Part shown: in pieces, positions 16,862 through 24,268 of the stretch
Position numbering within the stretch: position 1 is the first letter of the stretch
Layout of the letters: each line of letters begins with the position of its first letter
NCBI GenBank assembly: GCA_964514665.1
Contig: CAZESH010000017.1
Location: 1 to 29,128 of the forward strand
DNA length: 29,128 nt
DNA from: CAZESH01 sp964514665
GTDB taxonomy: Bacteria; Bacillota; Bacilli; Paenibacillales; KCTC-25726
Direction of reading: 5' to 3'
Notes under the pieces: model-generated
Told to the model about the DNA's origin: nothing
Seen by the model: the letters and a program-made list of their open reading frames with translations, nothing else
The model's database searches: none
Made by a program: the position numbers and the translations under genes

Positions 16862-16957
16862 TCTGACCTCCTTGCTGCAATGTCTGCACAGTTGCTTGAT
16901 CAAGTCGGGATGTTTAAATTGGGCGATTTCGATCAAGACTATCGAACAAATTCATAA
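16862..16957 (+). pseudogene. C-terminal fragment resembling a methyl-accepting chemotaxis protein
   Basis: An open stretch to TAA at 16955 reads LAAMSAQLLDQVGMFKLGDF. The pattern of (S/A)xxLxxxVxxFKL is the usual end of chemotaxis receptors. No start codon or upstream receptor sequence remains. Weak evidence because of the short length. Confidence 0.35.
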
Positions 16958-16973
16958 GGAAAGGATAAATCAA

Positions 16974-17111
16974 ATGGAACCAAAGGTTTGCCCGTTATGC
17001 AATCAAGAACCGGAAGAACTCCGGTTGCATAACGGGATTTGCGAAGCTTGCTCTGATTTGTTGGAATTCGGATATCCCTCCTTTCCGGCCTATATTCTGG
17101 AGGAGGGGTGA
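16974..17111 (+). CDS. Small four-cysteine (zinc-ribbon-like) protein
   Basis: 45 aa, ATG at 16974 behind AAGGAAAGGA with good spacing. Two cysteine pairs, CPLCNQ and CEAC, are 18 residues apart, a layout that commonly binds zinc. The rest is acidic with a hydrophobic tail (FGYPSFPAYILEEG). Its stop overlaps the GTG of the broken radical SAM gene by 4 nt, so the two were once co-translated. It may be a metal-binding partner or, less likely, a peptide substrate of that enzyme. No family name is claimed. Since the partner is broken, it may be a leftover. Confidence 0.5.
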   Translation: MEPKVCPLCNQEPEELRLHNGICEACSDLLEFGYPSFPAYILEEG

Positions 17112-17629
17112 ATTTGCAGCATTCGCCTTTTGTTCTTGCAACTTGGCCTGAAGCTTTTGTCCGCAGGCAAGCCGGCAGGCGAATTTTATCAACTTGGATA
17201 CACTCGCATCCTGGATCAAATCAATCCCCATACGAAGCATATCTATCTTCATGTCAAAGGCGAACCGCTGCTCCATCCGAAGCTAGACGAGCTGCTGGAT
17301 GCGAGCCACGAAAAGGGATTCAAGGTCAATATTGCGTTGCGACAAACGGGACCTTGATTCGAAAAGTCAAGCACAAAATATTGGGAAAACCGGCGGTTCG
17401 CCAAATGAATTTCTCGCTTCACAGCTTTGACGGGCATGCCGGATCAACCAATCGCGAGCAATATTTGACGAACATCATTTCCTTTGTCCGGGAAGCGGCG
17501 GGTCAAAACATCCTTTTTTCATTCCGACTGTGGAATTTGGATCAAGATCATGCTGAGGGCGTGATCCATAAAATACGGAATGTTTTATGCAAACTGCAAT
17601 ATTCATGCCGTTCAAGCGGCAGCGGATAA
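17108..17629 (+). pseudogene. Broken radical SAM enzyme gene
   Basis: Pieces of a radical SAM protein are spread over all three frames. At 17137-17160 the cluster motif appears as CNLA-stop-SFC: the second Cys of CxxxCxxC is replaced by TGA at 17149. A frameshift then moves the reading to GEFYQLGYTRILDQI and HIYLHVKGEPLLHPKLDELL, the GEPLL motif of the family. A tandem TTGCG duplication (17332-17341) shifts the frame again just before ATNGTLIRK, also a family motif. The remainder, FSLHSFDGHAGSTN and FSFRLWNLDQDHA, continues to 17629. With at least three lesions it is inactive. The specific reaction is unknown. Confidence 0.7.
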
Positions 17630-17634
17630 ATCCG

Positions 17635-17674
17635 AAAAAAACAAGACGCCGGATAAGCGAACTATCAGCGTCTT
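17635..17674. terminator. Bidirectional terminator between converging operons
   Basis: Stem AAGACGC (17643-17649) with GCGTCTT (17668-17674); GATA/TATC can extend pairing inside the loop. On the minus strand it is followed by G and seven T (17641-17635), ending the second TctC transcript. On the plus strand ATTTTG follows, a weaker signal. Confidence 0.65.
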
Positions 17675-17760
17675 ATTTTGATCATTTGCGTTCTTTTATG
17701 GGGGCTTGTTAAATTTCAGGTCTAATCTTTTCCCTGAATCCGTGACGAGTTATGAAAAAA

Positions 17761-18735
17761 CTACCGAACCAAGCCGGATTCTTTCACCAAATCTGCATAC
17801 ATTTTGTTCTGTTGTTCCAAAAACGCTTTCGTTTCAGCGCTATTCTTATAAAACGGCTGCCAACCGTAGGTTTTCAGGATCGCCTTCCATTCATTCGTTT
17901 GGACCATAGCGCCAAGCGCTTTATCCCAATAAGAGATTTCCTCTTTGCTCATATTCGGCGGTCCCATGACGCCGCGCCAATGGGGGAACTCCATTTGCAC
18001 GCCTTGTTCTTTCCAGGTCGGAACATCCGGCATTTGCTCCAACCGCTGAGGAGAGGTGACGGCAAGCAGTCTGAAATTGCCTTGCTCGTATTGCGACTTG
18101 GCTTCGGATACGGACATCGTCGCCACATCCACATGATGACCCAAGAGCGCGGAAGCGGTGTCTCCACCGCTGGCGAAAATCAGAAGGTCCAAATTCTCGA
18201 AATTCACACCGTAGGTTTTGCAGGCTTGTATGAAAGAAAGGTGATCGTCATTGCCCATGCCGGGGGCGACCGCGATCTTCATGGAGCTCGGATCCGCTTC
18301 CAGTTTCTTCATCAATTCCTTCACCGTTTGAATCGGCGAATCCTTGGCTACGGCCACCACTTCCCATTCGGTCATAAGAGTGGCTAGCGGTGTAAAATCC
18401 CTGTATGACAATTTGCTGTGTCCCAGTAAAATGTTCGTAAGCAGCAGACTGGAAAAGACCGCCAACGTATGTGCATCTTTGTCCTTCATATAGATCCAGC
18501 CGACTTCCCCGTTGCCTCCCTGCTTGTTTGCCACATGAATGGACTGGCCGACCAAATGCTGGTCCTGCAGCACTTTTTGCATAGCCCTGGCCATCGAGTC
18601 CCAGCCTCCGCCGGGTGACGCGGGCGCAACGAATTCGAAGCTTTTGTTTGGAAATGGTTTGCCGTTGTCCGATGAACAAGCCGTCACAGCAAAAATCATC
18701 GTCGTAATGACAATCAGAACTCCCGATATCTTCAA
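17761..18735 (-). CDS. Second TctC/Bug-family substrate-binding lipoprotein, linked to a two-component system
   Basis: 324 aa, TTG start behind GGGGGAG with 5-nt spacing. Signal sequence MKISGVLIVITTMIFAVTAC with lipobox Cys20. The mature part starts FEFVAPASPGGGWDSMARAM and keeps GNDDHLSFIQACKTYGVN and FPHWRGVMGPPNMSKEEISY, clearly paralogous to the tctC product at 12128. There is no TctA or TctB gene beside it; instead it is the third gene of an operon with a CitA-like kinase and CitB-like regulator. In Bordetella, binding proteins of this family are known to present ligand to a sensor kinase; a similar co-sensor role is inferred. It might also serve the TctAB channel of the facing operon. 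Confidence 0.92.
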   Translation of the reverse strand: MKISGVLIVITTMIFAVTACSSDNGKPFPNKSFEFVAPASPGGGWDSMARAMQKVLQDQHLVGQSIHVANKQGGNGEVGWIYMKDKDAHTLAVFSSLLLTNILLGHSKLSYRDFTPLATLMTEWEVVAVAKDSPIQTVKELMKKLEADPSSMKIAVAPGMGNDDHLSFIQACKTYGVNFENLDLLIFASGGDTASALLGHHVDVATMSVSEAKSQYEQGNFRLLAVTSPQRLEQMPDVPTWKEQGVQMEFPHWRGVMGPPNMSKEEISYWDKALGAMVQTNEWKAILKTYGWQPFYKNSAETKAFLEQQNKMYADLVKESGLVR

Positions 18736-18761
18736 TCAATCTCCCCCTTGGACCTTTCTGT

Positions 18762-19436
18762 CTAGCCAAACTTGATATATTTTCGGACCGGCCTGCCTAC
18801 GATTCCATATTCCAGCTCTGCCTTGACCTGCTTAACAGAAATCAGATACTCCAAATATCTTCTTGCCGTCGTCCGGGAAATCCCCAGCTTTTCCGCCAAT
18901 TCTTCAGCAGTAAAGCCGGAATCGGATTGTTCGACGTTCTGCCTTATTTTATCCAAGGTAATTTTGTCGATTCCCTTCGGCAGATCATCCGGGGACTGGA
19001 CCGCTGTCTTGGTTCCCAAATAATGGTCAACCAGGGTTTGGCTGATTTCCTCGTGACGCTCCAAGAGTGCCTTTTGTTTCTTGTAATTTTCTATGACGCT
19101 TTGAAATTGTTCCAAGGTCGCGGGCTTGATAATATAATGAAACACACCATTGCGCACGGACATCTCCAACCACTTCTTTTCAGTGGATGCGGTGATCATG
19201 ACGATATCGACTGCAGGGAATTTCTGGCGGATTTCCGGCAGAAGATCTGTCCCCATATGATCCGGCATATAGATATCCAGCAGAAGCAAATCAATTTCTT
19301 CCCCTTTCAACAACGCCATGGTTTCGCTGGCATTTGAAGCCTTGCCGACCATACACACGCCTTCAACCTTTTTCAAAAATTCTTCATGAATCAAGGCAAC
19401 CCTGAAATCATCCTCGGCAATTGCAGTTTTAATCAT
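18762..19436 (-). CDS. CitB/DcuR-family response regulator
   Basis: 224 aa. Receiver domain in the first about 120 residues: acidic pair D9/D10, phospho-acceptor D54 in LLLLDIYMPDHMG, Thr in IVMITASTEKKW, Lys in YIIKPATLEQF. The C-terminal helix-turn-helix reads FTAEELAEKLGISRTTARRY, as in CitB, DcuR and MalR-type regulators. The start overlaps the kinase gene by 4 nt and a TctC-type gene follows after 26 nt. It probably activates carboxylate uptake genes, with the convergent tct operon the closest candidate. Confidence 0.93.
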   Translation of the reverse strand: MIKTAIAEDDFRVALIHEEFLKKVEGVCMVGKASNASETMALLKGEEIDLLLLDIYMPDHMGTDLLPEIRQKFPAVDIVMITASTEKKWLEMSVRNGVFHYIIKPATLEQFQSVIENYKKQKALLERHEEISQTLVDHYLGTKTAVQSPDDLPKGIDKITLDKIRQNVEQSDSGFTAEELAEKLGISRTTARRYLEYLISVKQVKAELEYGIVGRPVRKYIKFG

Positions 19437-21040
19437 GAAAGCCCCTCCGCTTCGTTATACTGAGCATCGCTTTTTGGTAAAAACACGGTAAAAACTGCGC
19501 CCCCATCCGGCTGATTGCTGCATTCGATTGTTCCTCCCAATTGACCCACCGTTTCCCTGACATTGTATAATCCGTATCCCCGATGGTCGCCGTCTTTGGT
19601 GGAAAACCCTTTCTCAAACAGAAAAGCCATTTCCGATTTCCCGATGCCGCTTCCGTTGTCTGCCACCTCAAATATGACTTCTTCACCCAAATCCACGGCA
19701 AAAAAAGCAACCTGTTTTTTCTTCTGGCCAAAAACCGCATCGAAAGCATTGTCGATCAGATTGCCGATAATCGTAATCATCTGTGAAACGCAGAAATGCT
19801 CGGGAAGAATCCCTATCGATGAATTTTCATCCACCATAAAGCTGATCTTCTTTTCCGAAGCTTTTCCCAATTTCCCAAGTAAAATGGCTTGCACATTGGA
19901 GTCGCCGATATGTTCGAACAGAATTTTATTTTGCTGGTTTTGAGTGGCTGATTCACTTTGGATCATTTTGACCGCTTCATCCACTTTGCCAAGCTGCAGC
20001 AAACCGGATAGAACATACAAACGATTGGAAAATTCATGTGTTTGCGCGCGCAAATCCTCCGAATACTGCCGCACCTCGGAGATCGTATCCACCATTTCCT
20101 TGATTTCCGTTTTGTCGCGAAAGCTGGCGACGGCACCGATCACCTGCCCGTTGTCTATGATCGGGATACGGCTCACGAGGAAAGTTCGTTCGTTAATTTG
20201 CATTTCTCTATTAATCTGTTTTTTGCCTGATCTGAGTACTTGATACATCTTGGTATAAGGATAAACCTGTTCAATCGGCATATGCAGGCAGTTCTCTTGA
20301 AGTCCGAACATTTCCATGGCGGAAGCGTTCATTAAGGTGATGCATCCGCGCTGATCGACGGCAATGACGCCCTCCTTGATCGATTGCAGGATCGCGCTTC
20401 TTTCCCTGTATAAAGCGGCGATTTCGTGAGGCTCCAAACCAAGCGTATCCTTGCGGATGTTTCTGGCCAACATAATACCGCCGATCACGCCGAATGCCAA
20501 AATAATAAAAGACCAAAGCGCGATGTTTGCCATTTTGCTCAGCATTTCCGCATGCATTTTCTTGATCAGAAAGGTGACCGATACAGCGCCGATAATTTGG
20601 CCCTCATCGTTGTATATCGGAGCTACGCCCCGCAGGGAAGGGCCCATGCGGCCTTCAACCCGCGTGATATAATAATTGCCGTAATAAAGCGCGTTCTGAA
20701 CTCCGGGAATTTTCGTGCCGGCGATCTCCGGTTGAAAGAAGTTTCCTTTACGGTCAGAGATATCAATCGTGTCCGCTCCCACATCCTCCTTCAGCCGTTC
20801 AAGCACCGTCGGTAAATCGGAAGACGGTTCCTCAAGGTTGAAAGCGCTTTTAACAGAAGACATAAAAGAGGCGGTTTTGGCGGTTTGCAGCGCGAGTTGG
20901 CCGATTTGATCCCCGGTATCCCGAAACTGCATATAAATGAAAATCCCCGTCAACGAGAGGATGATGAACAACATCAAAAAAAGCAGCAGCCCCAAAATTT
21001 TCGTTTGCAGCGAGATTCGCATGTGTTTGAAATTGATCAA
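19433..21040 (-). CDS. CitA/DcuS-family sensor histidine kinase
   Basis: 535 aa, TTG start behind GGGAGG. TM1 about residues 15-37 (ILGLLLFLMLFIILSLTGIF), an extracytoplasmic PAS-like sensor domain of about 130 aa with YYITRVEGRMGPSLRGVAPI, TM2 about 175-197, a cytoplasmic PAS domain (about 215-320), the phospho-acceptor H335 in RAQTHEFSNRLYVLSGLLQL, and an ATPase domain with GNLIDNAFDAV, ADNGSGIG and GYGLYNV. The RxxxHEFxNxLxVLxGLLQLG motif is diagnostic for the citrate/fumarate/malate sensor class. First gene of the operon with the regulator and second TctC. A cre-like sequence lies inside its 5' coding part. Confidence 0.93.
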   Translation of the reverse strand: MINFKHMRISLQTKILGLLLFLMLFIILSLTGIFIYMQFRDTGDQIGQLALQTAKTASFMSSVKSAFNLEEPSSDLPTVLERLKEDVGADTIDISDRKGNFFQPEIAGTKIPGVQNALYYGNYYITRVEGRMGPSLRGVAPIYNDEGQIIGAVSVTFLIKKMHAEMLSKMANIALWSFIILAFGVIGGIMLARNIRKDTLGLEPHEIAALYRERSAILQSIKEGVIAVDQRGCITLMNASAMEMFGLQENCLHMPIEQVYPYTKMYQVLRSGKKQINREMQINERTFLVSRIPIIDNGQVIGAVASFRDKTEIKEMVDTISEVRQYSEDLRAQTHEFSNRLYVLSGLLQLGKVDEAVKMIQSESATQNQQNKILFEHIGDSNVQAILLGKLGKASEKKISFMVDENSSIGILPEHFCVSQMITIIGNLIDNAFDAVFGQKKKQVAFFAVDLGEEVIFEVADNGSGIGKSEMAFLFEKGFSTKDGDHRGYGLYNVRETVGQLGGTIECSNQPDGGAVFTVFLPKSDAQYNEAEGLS

Positions 21041-21136
21041 GATAACGTCCCTCCCGCTCTGGATGTGATTGAACCGTATATAATTTCTCTCTTTCCCTCT
21101 GCATCCTTTAATGAACTTTATCCTTTTTTTCTATGC

Positions 21137-21184
21137 ACGGCAGATTCATGCGGAGTGAATCCGCCGTTTACAATCATTATATCA
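21137..21184 (-). promoter_or_regulatory. Extended -10 promoter and leader hairpin of the kinase operon
   Basis: On the minus strand TGATATAAT (21184-21176) is a good extended -10 (TGnTATAAT); no convincing -35 is seen. The transcript would have an untranslated leader of about 125 nt. Near its start lies a 12-bp stem with one G-U pair: ACGGCGGATTCA (21167-21156) with TGAATCTGCCGT (21148-21137), loop 7 nt. No T-run follows, so it is not a terminator. It could be an operator or an mRNA-stability element. Confidence 0.5.
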
Positions 21185-21203
21185 TAATTGTTCAGCCGAT
21201 TTT

Positions 21204-21287
21204 TTACGCATCTTGATCGGCCGCGCGGTATACCATGCGGATGATGCGCAGCCGCACGCTTACTTCGTCTAAATTGGCCGCCTTCAT
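21204..21287 (-). other. Short unrecognised ORF
   Basis: 27 codons, MKAANLDEVSVRLRIIRMVY and a short tail, ATG without a ribosome binding site. It lies directly behind the intron-like remnant and in front of the kinase promoter. It may be the end of a lost gene. No family recognised and coding status is doubtful. Confidence 0.2.
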
Positions 21288-21289
21288 TT

Positions 21290-21785
21290 GTTCGTCATTT
21301 CATGCGCATACAGATTACAATAACGTTTTGAGTCCGCATTGGTTGGCCAACCAACACATCCCACCGAACGCTTGCTGACATACCCGGAGCCCCTAGTCCG
21401 AGGCTCAGCGGGATTTTAACCCGCCTGATACTATGACCCTCTCCGAGTCCCTTCCCGCAGCTTGCCAATTCACCTTGAGGGCTTATAGGTTTGCCGTTTT
21501 GCAGCAACGTGCGTGCGGGGAAGGGCTTCCCTAGTTCCAGGCATAACTGTCCTTGCATGCCGATCCCTTTATACCGGAGGATTCTTCCGCGCTGCGTTTC
21601 CAAGTTCTTCACGCGTTCCATGGCATTCGCCCATGTAGGCCGTAAGCTCGGCTTCCTCTTGTCCCTTTCGGGTTGCAATTCACGATGCGGCAGGATTCAC
21701 TTGATGTTACGGCCTTGGCCTTTACCCCGACCGGACTTGCACTGGCTAGTTGTACCCAGCTTGGCTGGGCGCGCCCTGCAATTTT
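21290..21785 (-). mobile_element. Probable group II intron 5' ribozyme remnant without reverse transcriptase
   Basis: On the minus strand the 5' end looks like GCGCGCCCAGCCAAGCTGGG, close to the GUGCGCC-type intron start. It continues with blocks I recognise from bacterial group II intron domain I: GTGCAAGTCC, GTGAATCCTGCCG, AATTGCAACCCGAAAGGGAC, AAGAGGAAGCC, GCGTGAAGAACTTGG and GGTATAAAGGGATC. Further on, GGAGAGGGTCATAGTATCA is like the domain III region. No intron-encoded protein and no domain V hairpin was found; the sequence leaves the pattern by about 21400. It is therefore a truncated intron. Recognition is from memory of the family, not a search, and the ends are approximate. Confidence 0.55.
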
Positions 21786-21796
21786 GCACGAACGGT

Positions 21797-21867
21797 CGGG
21801 GGATTAAGCGAAAATCGGATCGGCGGAAACCAAAAAAAGAAGACCTTGCTGCCGCCCAGATCCCCCG
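21797..21867. other. Nested inverted repeats upstream of the intron remnant
   Basis: Outer arms CGGGGGAT (21797-21804) and ATCCCCCG (21860-21867) enclose inner arms GGATC-GGCGG (21817-21826) and CCGCC-(ca)-GATCC (21852-21863). The inner right arm shares bases with the outer right arm, so the two foldings compete in part. No gene was recognised here. It may be part of the exon into which the intron inserted. Confidence 0.35.
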
Positions 21868-21907
21868 TTTACGTAAAATATATTGTGGCAAACTGCATCT
21901 GCACTGC

Positions 21908-22200
21908 TCATTTCTTTTTCGTCAAGGCTTCGATGGCTTTGCGGCTTCTTTCCAAATACATCCGCGAACTTTCAAAAGTACGGCTCGCCACCCCGAGATA
22001 CAGGATGTCCACCACATTCAGCTGCGTAATGCGCGAGGAAGTGGCGCCGCTGCGAATCTCGTTCTCTGTCGATGTGATCATCAGTGAAATGTCGGCTATG
22101 GCGTTCAAGGCGTTGCTGCCGAACTTGGTAATGCTGATCCTATGACATGAGCCGTTTCCCCCGAATATGAAATGCCCACCGCCACATCATCCTCCTGACG
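21908..22200 (-). pseudogene. RpiR/SIS regulator 3' fragment joined to the end of nagA
   Basis: Read on the minus strand it starts inside the last codons of nagA as DDVAVGISYSGETAHVI, equivalent to the SIS-domain motif DAVVGISYSGETPEII of the intact regulator at 24269. About 15 codons are then missing and the frame shifts. It resumes as ITKFGSNALNAIADISLMIT, STENEIRSGATSSRITQLNV and ends in a complete C-terminus (RKAIEALTKKK, stop at 21908). The internal deletion and lack of the DNA-binding domain make it non-functional. Its sequence differs from both other RpiR copies in the window. Confidence 0.75.
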
Positions 22201-23353
22201 AAAAGCGGCCGACTCCCTGAATCCAAGCCTGCTTGACTTGAAAGTCGTGATCGATAAGGATCAAATCGGCCTCTTTCCCGATTTCGATCGATCCCTTCCG
22301 CTCCTCGAGCCCGAGCCGCTGCGCCGGATACAGACTCGCCATCTTGACTGCCTCCCACAGAGGAAGCCCTACCTTCTCGACCATATTGCGCACGGCTTGA
22401 TTCAAGGTCAAGATGCTTCCGGCCAAAACCTCTTCGTCTTTAAGCCGAACCACTCCGTCTTTCAGCGCAACATCCAATCCGCCCAATTGATAGATCCCGT
22501 CACTTAATCCGGCAGCCGAAACAGCGTCGGTTATGAGCGACAGCTTTGGTCCCTTGGCTTTTACCAGCAGCTCGATGCTTTTCGGATGGACATGATGACC
22601 GTCCGCGATGACTTCGCAACTCAGTTCGTCTGAAAGCAATACCGCTCCGACCGTACCCGGTTCGCGATGATGAAGTCCTCTCATGGCGTTATAGGCATGG
22701 ACGGCGTGGGAAAGGCCTTTTTCCATGCCTTTGCGCATATCCTCATAGGTTGCATCGGTATGTCCGGCAGCAGCAACGATGCCATGCTCTTGCAGCCATG
22801 AAATAATCTCGAGCGCCCCTTTTATTTCGGGAGCCAATGTTACGATACGAATCAAATCCGGATACTGCTCCTGCCATGATTCAAGCCAATCCAATCGCGG
22901 AAGCGTAATATGCAGCGGATTTTGCGCACCCGGATATAGCGGACTGATAAAAGGCCCCTCCAAATGCACGCCGGCGATCTGCGCATAACGCATCGGCTGA
23001 TTTCTGTAAGTGTCTACGCTTCGCAAAACCGCATCCAGCTGTTCTTTCGATGCCGTGACGGTTGTCGCCAACAGGGTAGTGGTTCCATGCATCAGATGAA
23101 ATTTCGTGATCACATCCAGCCCTTTTAACGAGGGCTCCATAAAATCCGCACCGTTTCCGCCGTGAATATGCATGTCGATCAATCCCGGCAGCACCAGCAT
23201 TCCACGCGCATCGACGATTTCTTTGTTCAAATATGCCTCAGGCGCTTCTCCTTCTCCCAAATTTAAAATGCCGCTCTGGTCGAAGTAGATCCAGCCTTTT
23301 TCCAAAACTTTATGCGGAAGTACGATCCGTGCATTCGAAATCATGGTCTCCAT
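22187..23353 (-). CDS. nagA: N-acetylglucosamine-6-phosphate deacetylase
   Basis: 388 aa amidohydrolase that removes acetate from GlcNAc-6-P, giving glucosamine-6-P for NagB. Metal-binding HxH is at residues 62-64 in PGLIDMHIHGGNGADFM; GHTDATYEDM and HAYNAMRGLHHREPGTVG carry further ligands and substrate residues; the catalytic Asp is in LITDAVSAAGL. ATG with GAAGGGGA upstream, overlapping the nagB stop by 1 nt (TAATG), so the genes are coupled. The C-terminus VGRFSSGG appears to run into RpiR-derived sequence, so the last few natural residues may have been replaced. All catalytic motifs are intact, so activity is likely. Confidence 0.95.
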   Translation of the reverse strand: METMISNARIVLPHKVLEKGWIYFDQSGILNLGEGEAPEAYLNKEIVDARGMLVLPGLIDMHIHGGNGADFMEPSLKGLDVITKFHLMHGTTTLLATTVTASKEQLDAVLRSVDTYRNQPMRYAQIAGVHLEGPFISPLYPGAQNPLHITLPRLDWLESWQEQYPDLIRIVTLAPEIKGALEIISWLQEHGIVAAAGHTDATYEDMRKGMEKGLSHAVHAYNAMRGLHHREPGTVGAVLLSDELSCEVIADGHHVHPKSIELLVKAKGPKLSLITDAVSAAGLSDGIYQLGGLDVALKDGVVRLKDEEVLAGSILTLNQAVRNMVEKVGLPLWEAVKMASLYPAQRLGLEERKGSIEIGKEADLILIDHDFQVKQAWIQGVGRFSSGG

Positions 23354-24078
23354 TAAAATCCCCTTCCCGCTTCGTCATCGAGGATGACAAATAAATTTGG
23401 ATGCAGCTGCAATAAGGAAGCAGGGCATTCGGTCGTTATCGGTCCTTCCAACGCTTGATGCACGATAGCGGTTTTATCCGCACCCTGAACGAGCAGGACA
23501 ATTTTTTCGGACTGAAAAATCGTTTTAAGTCCCATCGTTATGGCCTGCTTCGGAACTTCTTCGATACGATCGAAGAATCGTACATTGGCCTTGCGCGTTT
23601 CTTGTTTCAACTCAACCACATGGGTTCTTCCAAGCAGTGCCCGGGCCGGTTCATTGAACCCGATATGGCCGTTGTGACCAATCCCTAAAATTTGCAGGTC
23701 GATCTGTCCAACCCGATCCAATGCTTCGTCATACCGCCGGCATTCCGCTTGCAAATCTGGGGCCATCCCGTTCGGGATAAAAGCTTGATCGGCTGGAAGA
23801 TCAATATGACGGAACAAATGAAGCCGCATATAGGCATGATAGCTGTAAGGATGCGTCTCCTGCAAGCCGACATATTCATCCAAATTAAAGGTAACGGCAT
23901 GCCGAAAAGATACTTCTCCTTGCCGGAAAGCGTTCACCAGTTGGCGATACATGCCGATCGGCGTGCCTCCGGTCGCCAAGCCAAGCTTGGAATCCGCTTT
24001 GTTCTTCAATTGATCGATGATCATTTGCGCAGCAATATGATCGAATTGTTCGAGATTTGAACAAATTTGAATATGCAA
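23353..24078 (-). CDS. nagB: Glucosamine-6-phosphate deaminase
   Basis: 241 aa, normal length for bacillar NagB. It converts glucosamine-6-P to fructose-6-P and ammonia, feeding amino sugars into glycolysis. Motifs: LGLATGGTPIGMYRQLV (phosphate loop), D67-E68 in FNLDEYVGL (catalytic Asp), and GIGHNGHIGFNEPA with the catalytic His. TTG start with AGGAGG 8-9 nt upstream. Preceded by a near-consensus promoter. First gene of nagBA, separated from rpiR by that promoter and a terminator. Confidence 0.96.
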   Translation of the reverse strand: MHIQICSNLEQFDHIAAQMIIDQLKNKADSKLGLATGGTPIGMYRQLVNAFRQGEVSFRHAVTFNLDEYVGLQETHPYSYHAYMRLHLFRHIDLPADQAFIPNGMAPDLQAECRRYDEALDRVGQIDLQILGIGHNGHIGFNEPARALLGRTHVVELKQETRKANVRFFDRIEEVPKQAITMGLKTIFQSEKIVLLVQGADKTAIVHQALEGPITTECPASLLQLHPNLFVILDDEAGRGF

Positions 24079-24107
24079 AATGAGTGCCTCCTAATGGTGA
24101 TAGCTTT

Positions 24108-24136
24108 ATTATAAATTCATTGAAGCAAAATATCAA
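24108..24136 (-). promoter_or_regulatory. Sigma-A promoter of nagBA
   Basis: -35 TTGATA (24136-24131), exactly 17-nt spacer, perfect -10 TATAAT (24113-24108), 30 nt before the nagB TTG. The upstream DNA is very A/T-rich (24131-24175), a possible UP element or site for the RpiR regulator. Confidence 0.7.
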
Positions 24137-24176
24137 TTTAATATTTTTATTTAAAATTTTAATTCGTAATGGTCGC

Positions 24177-24219
24177 AAAAAAACAAGCTTAAATTCCCGT
24201 AAAAAGGGATTTAAGCTTG
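24177..24219 (-). terminator. Rho-independent terminator after rpiR
   Basis: Minus strand: CAAGCTTAAATCCC pairs with GGGAATTTAAGCTTG (one bulged base), loop TTTTTAC, followed by TTTTTTT (24183-24177). It ends the rpiR transcript and separates it from nagBA. Confidence 0.8.
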
Positions 24220-24268
24220 CCATGATCGTCAAACATTCCCGATTGTGCGCATTGATTTCATTCAAATA

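Noticed and set aside
17149..17151. TGA at a cysteine position of the radical SAM motif as selenocysteine
   Set aside because: The same gene has further frameshifts on both sides and no selenocysteine insertion element was visible; decay is simpler.
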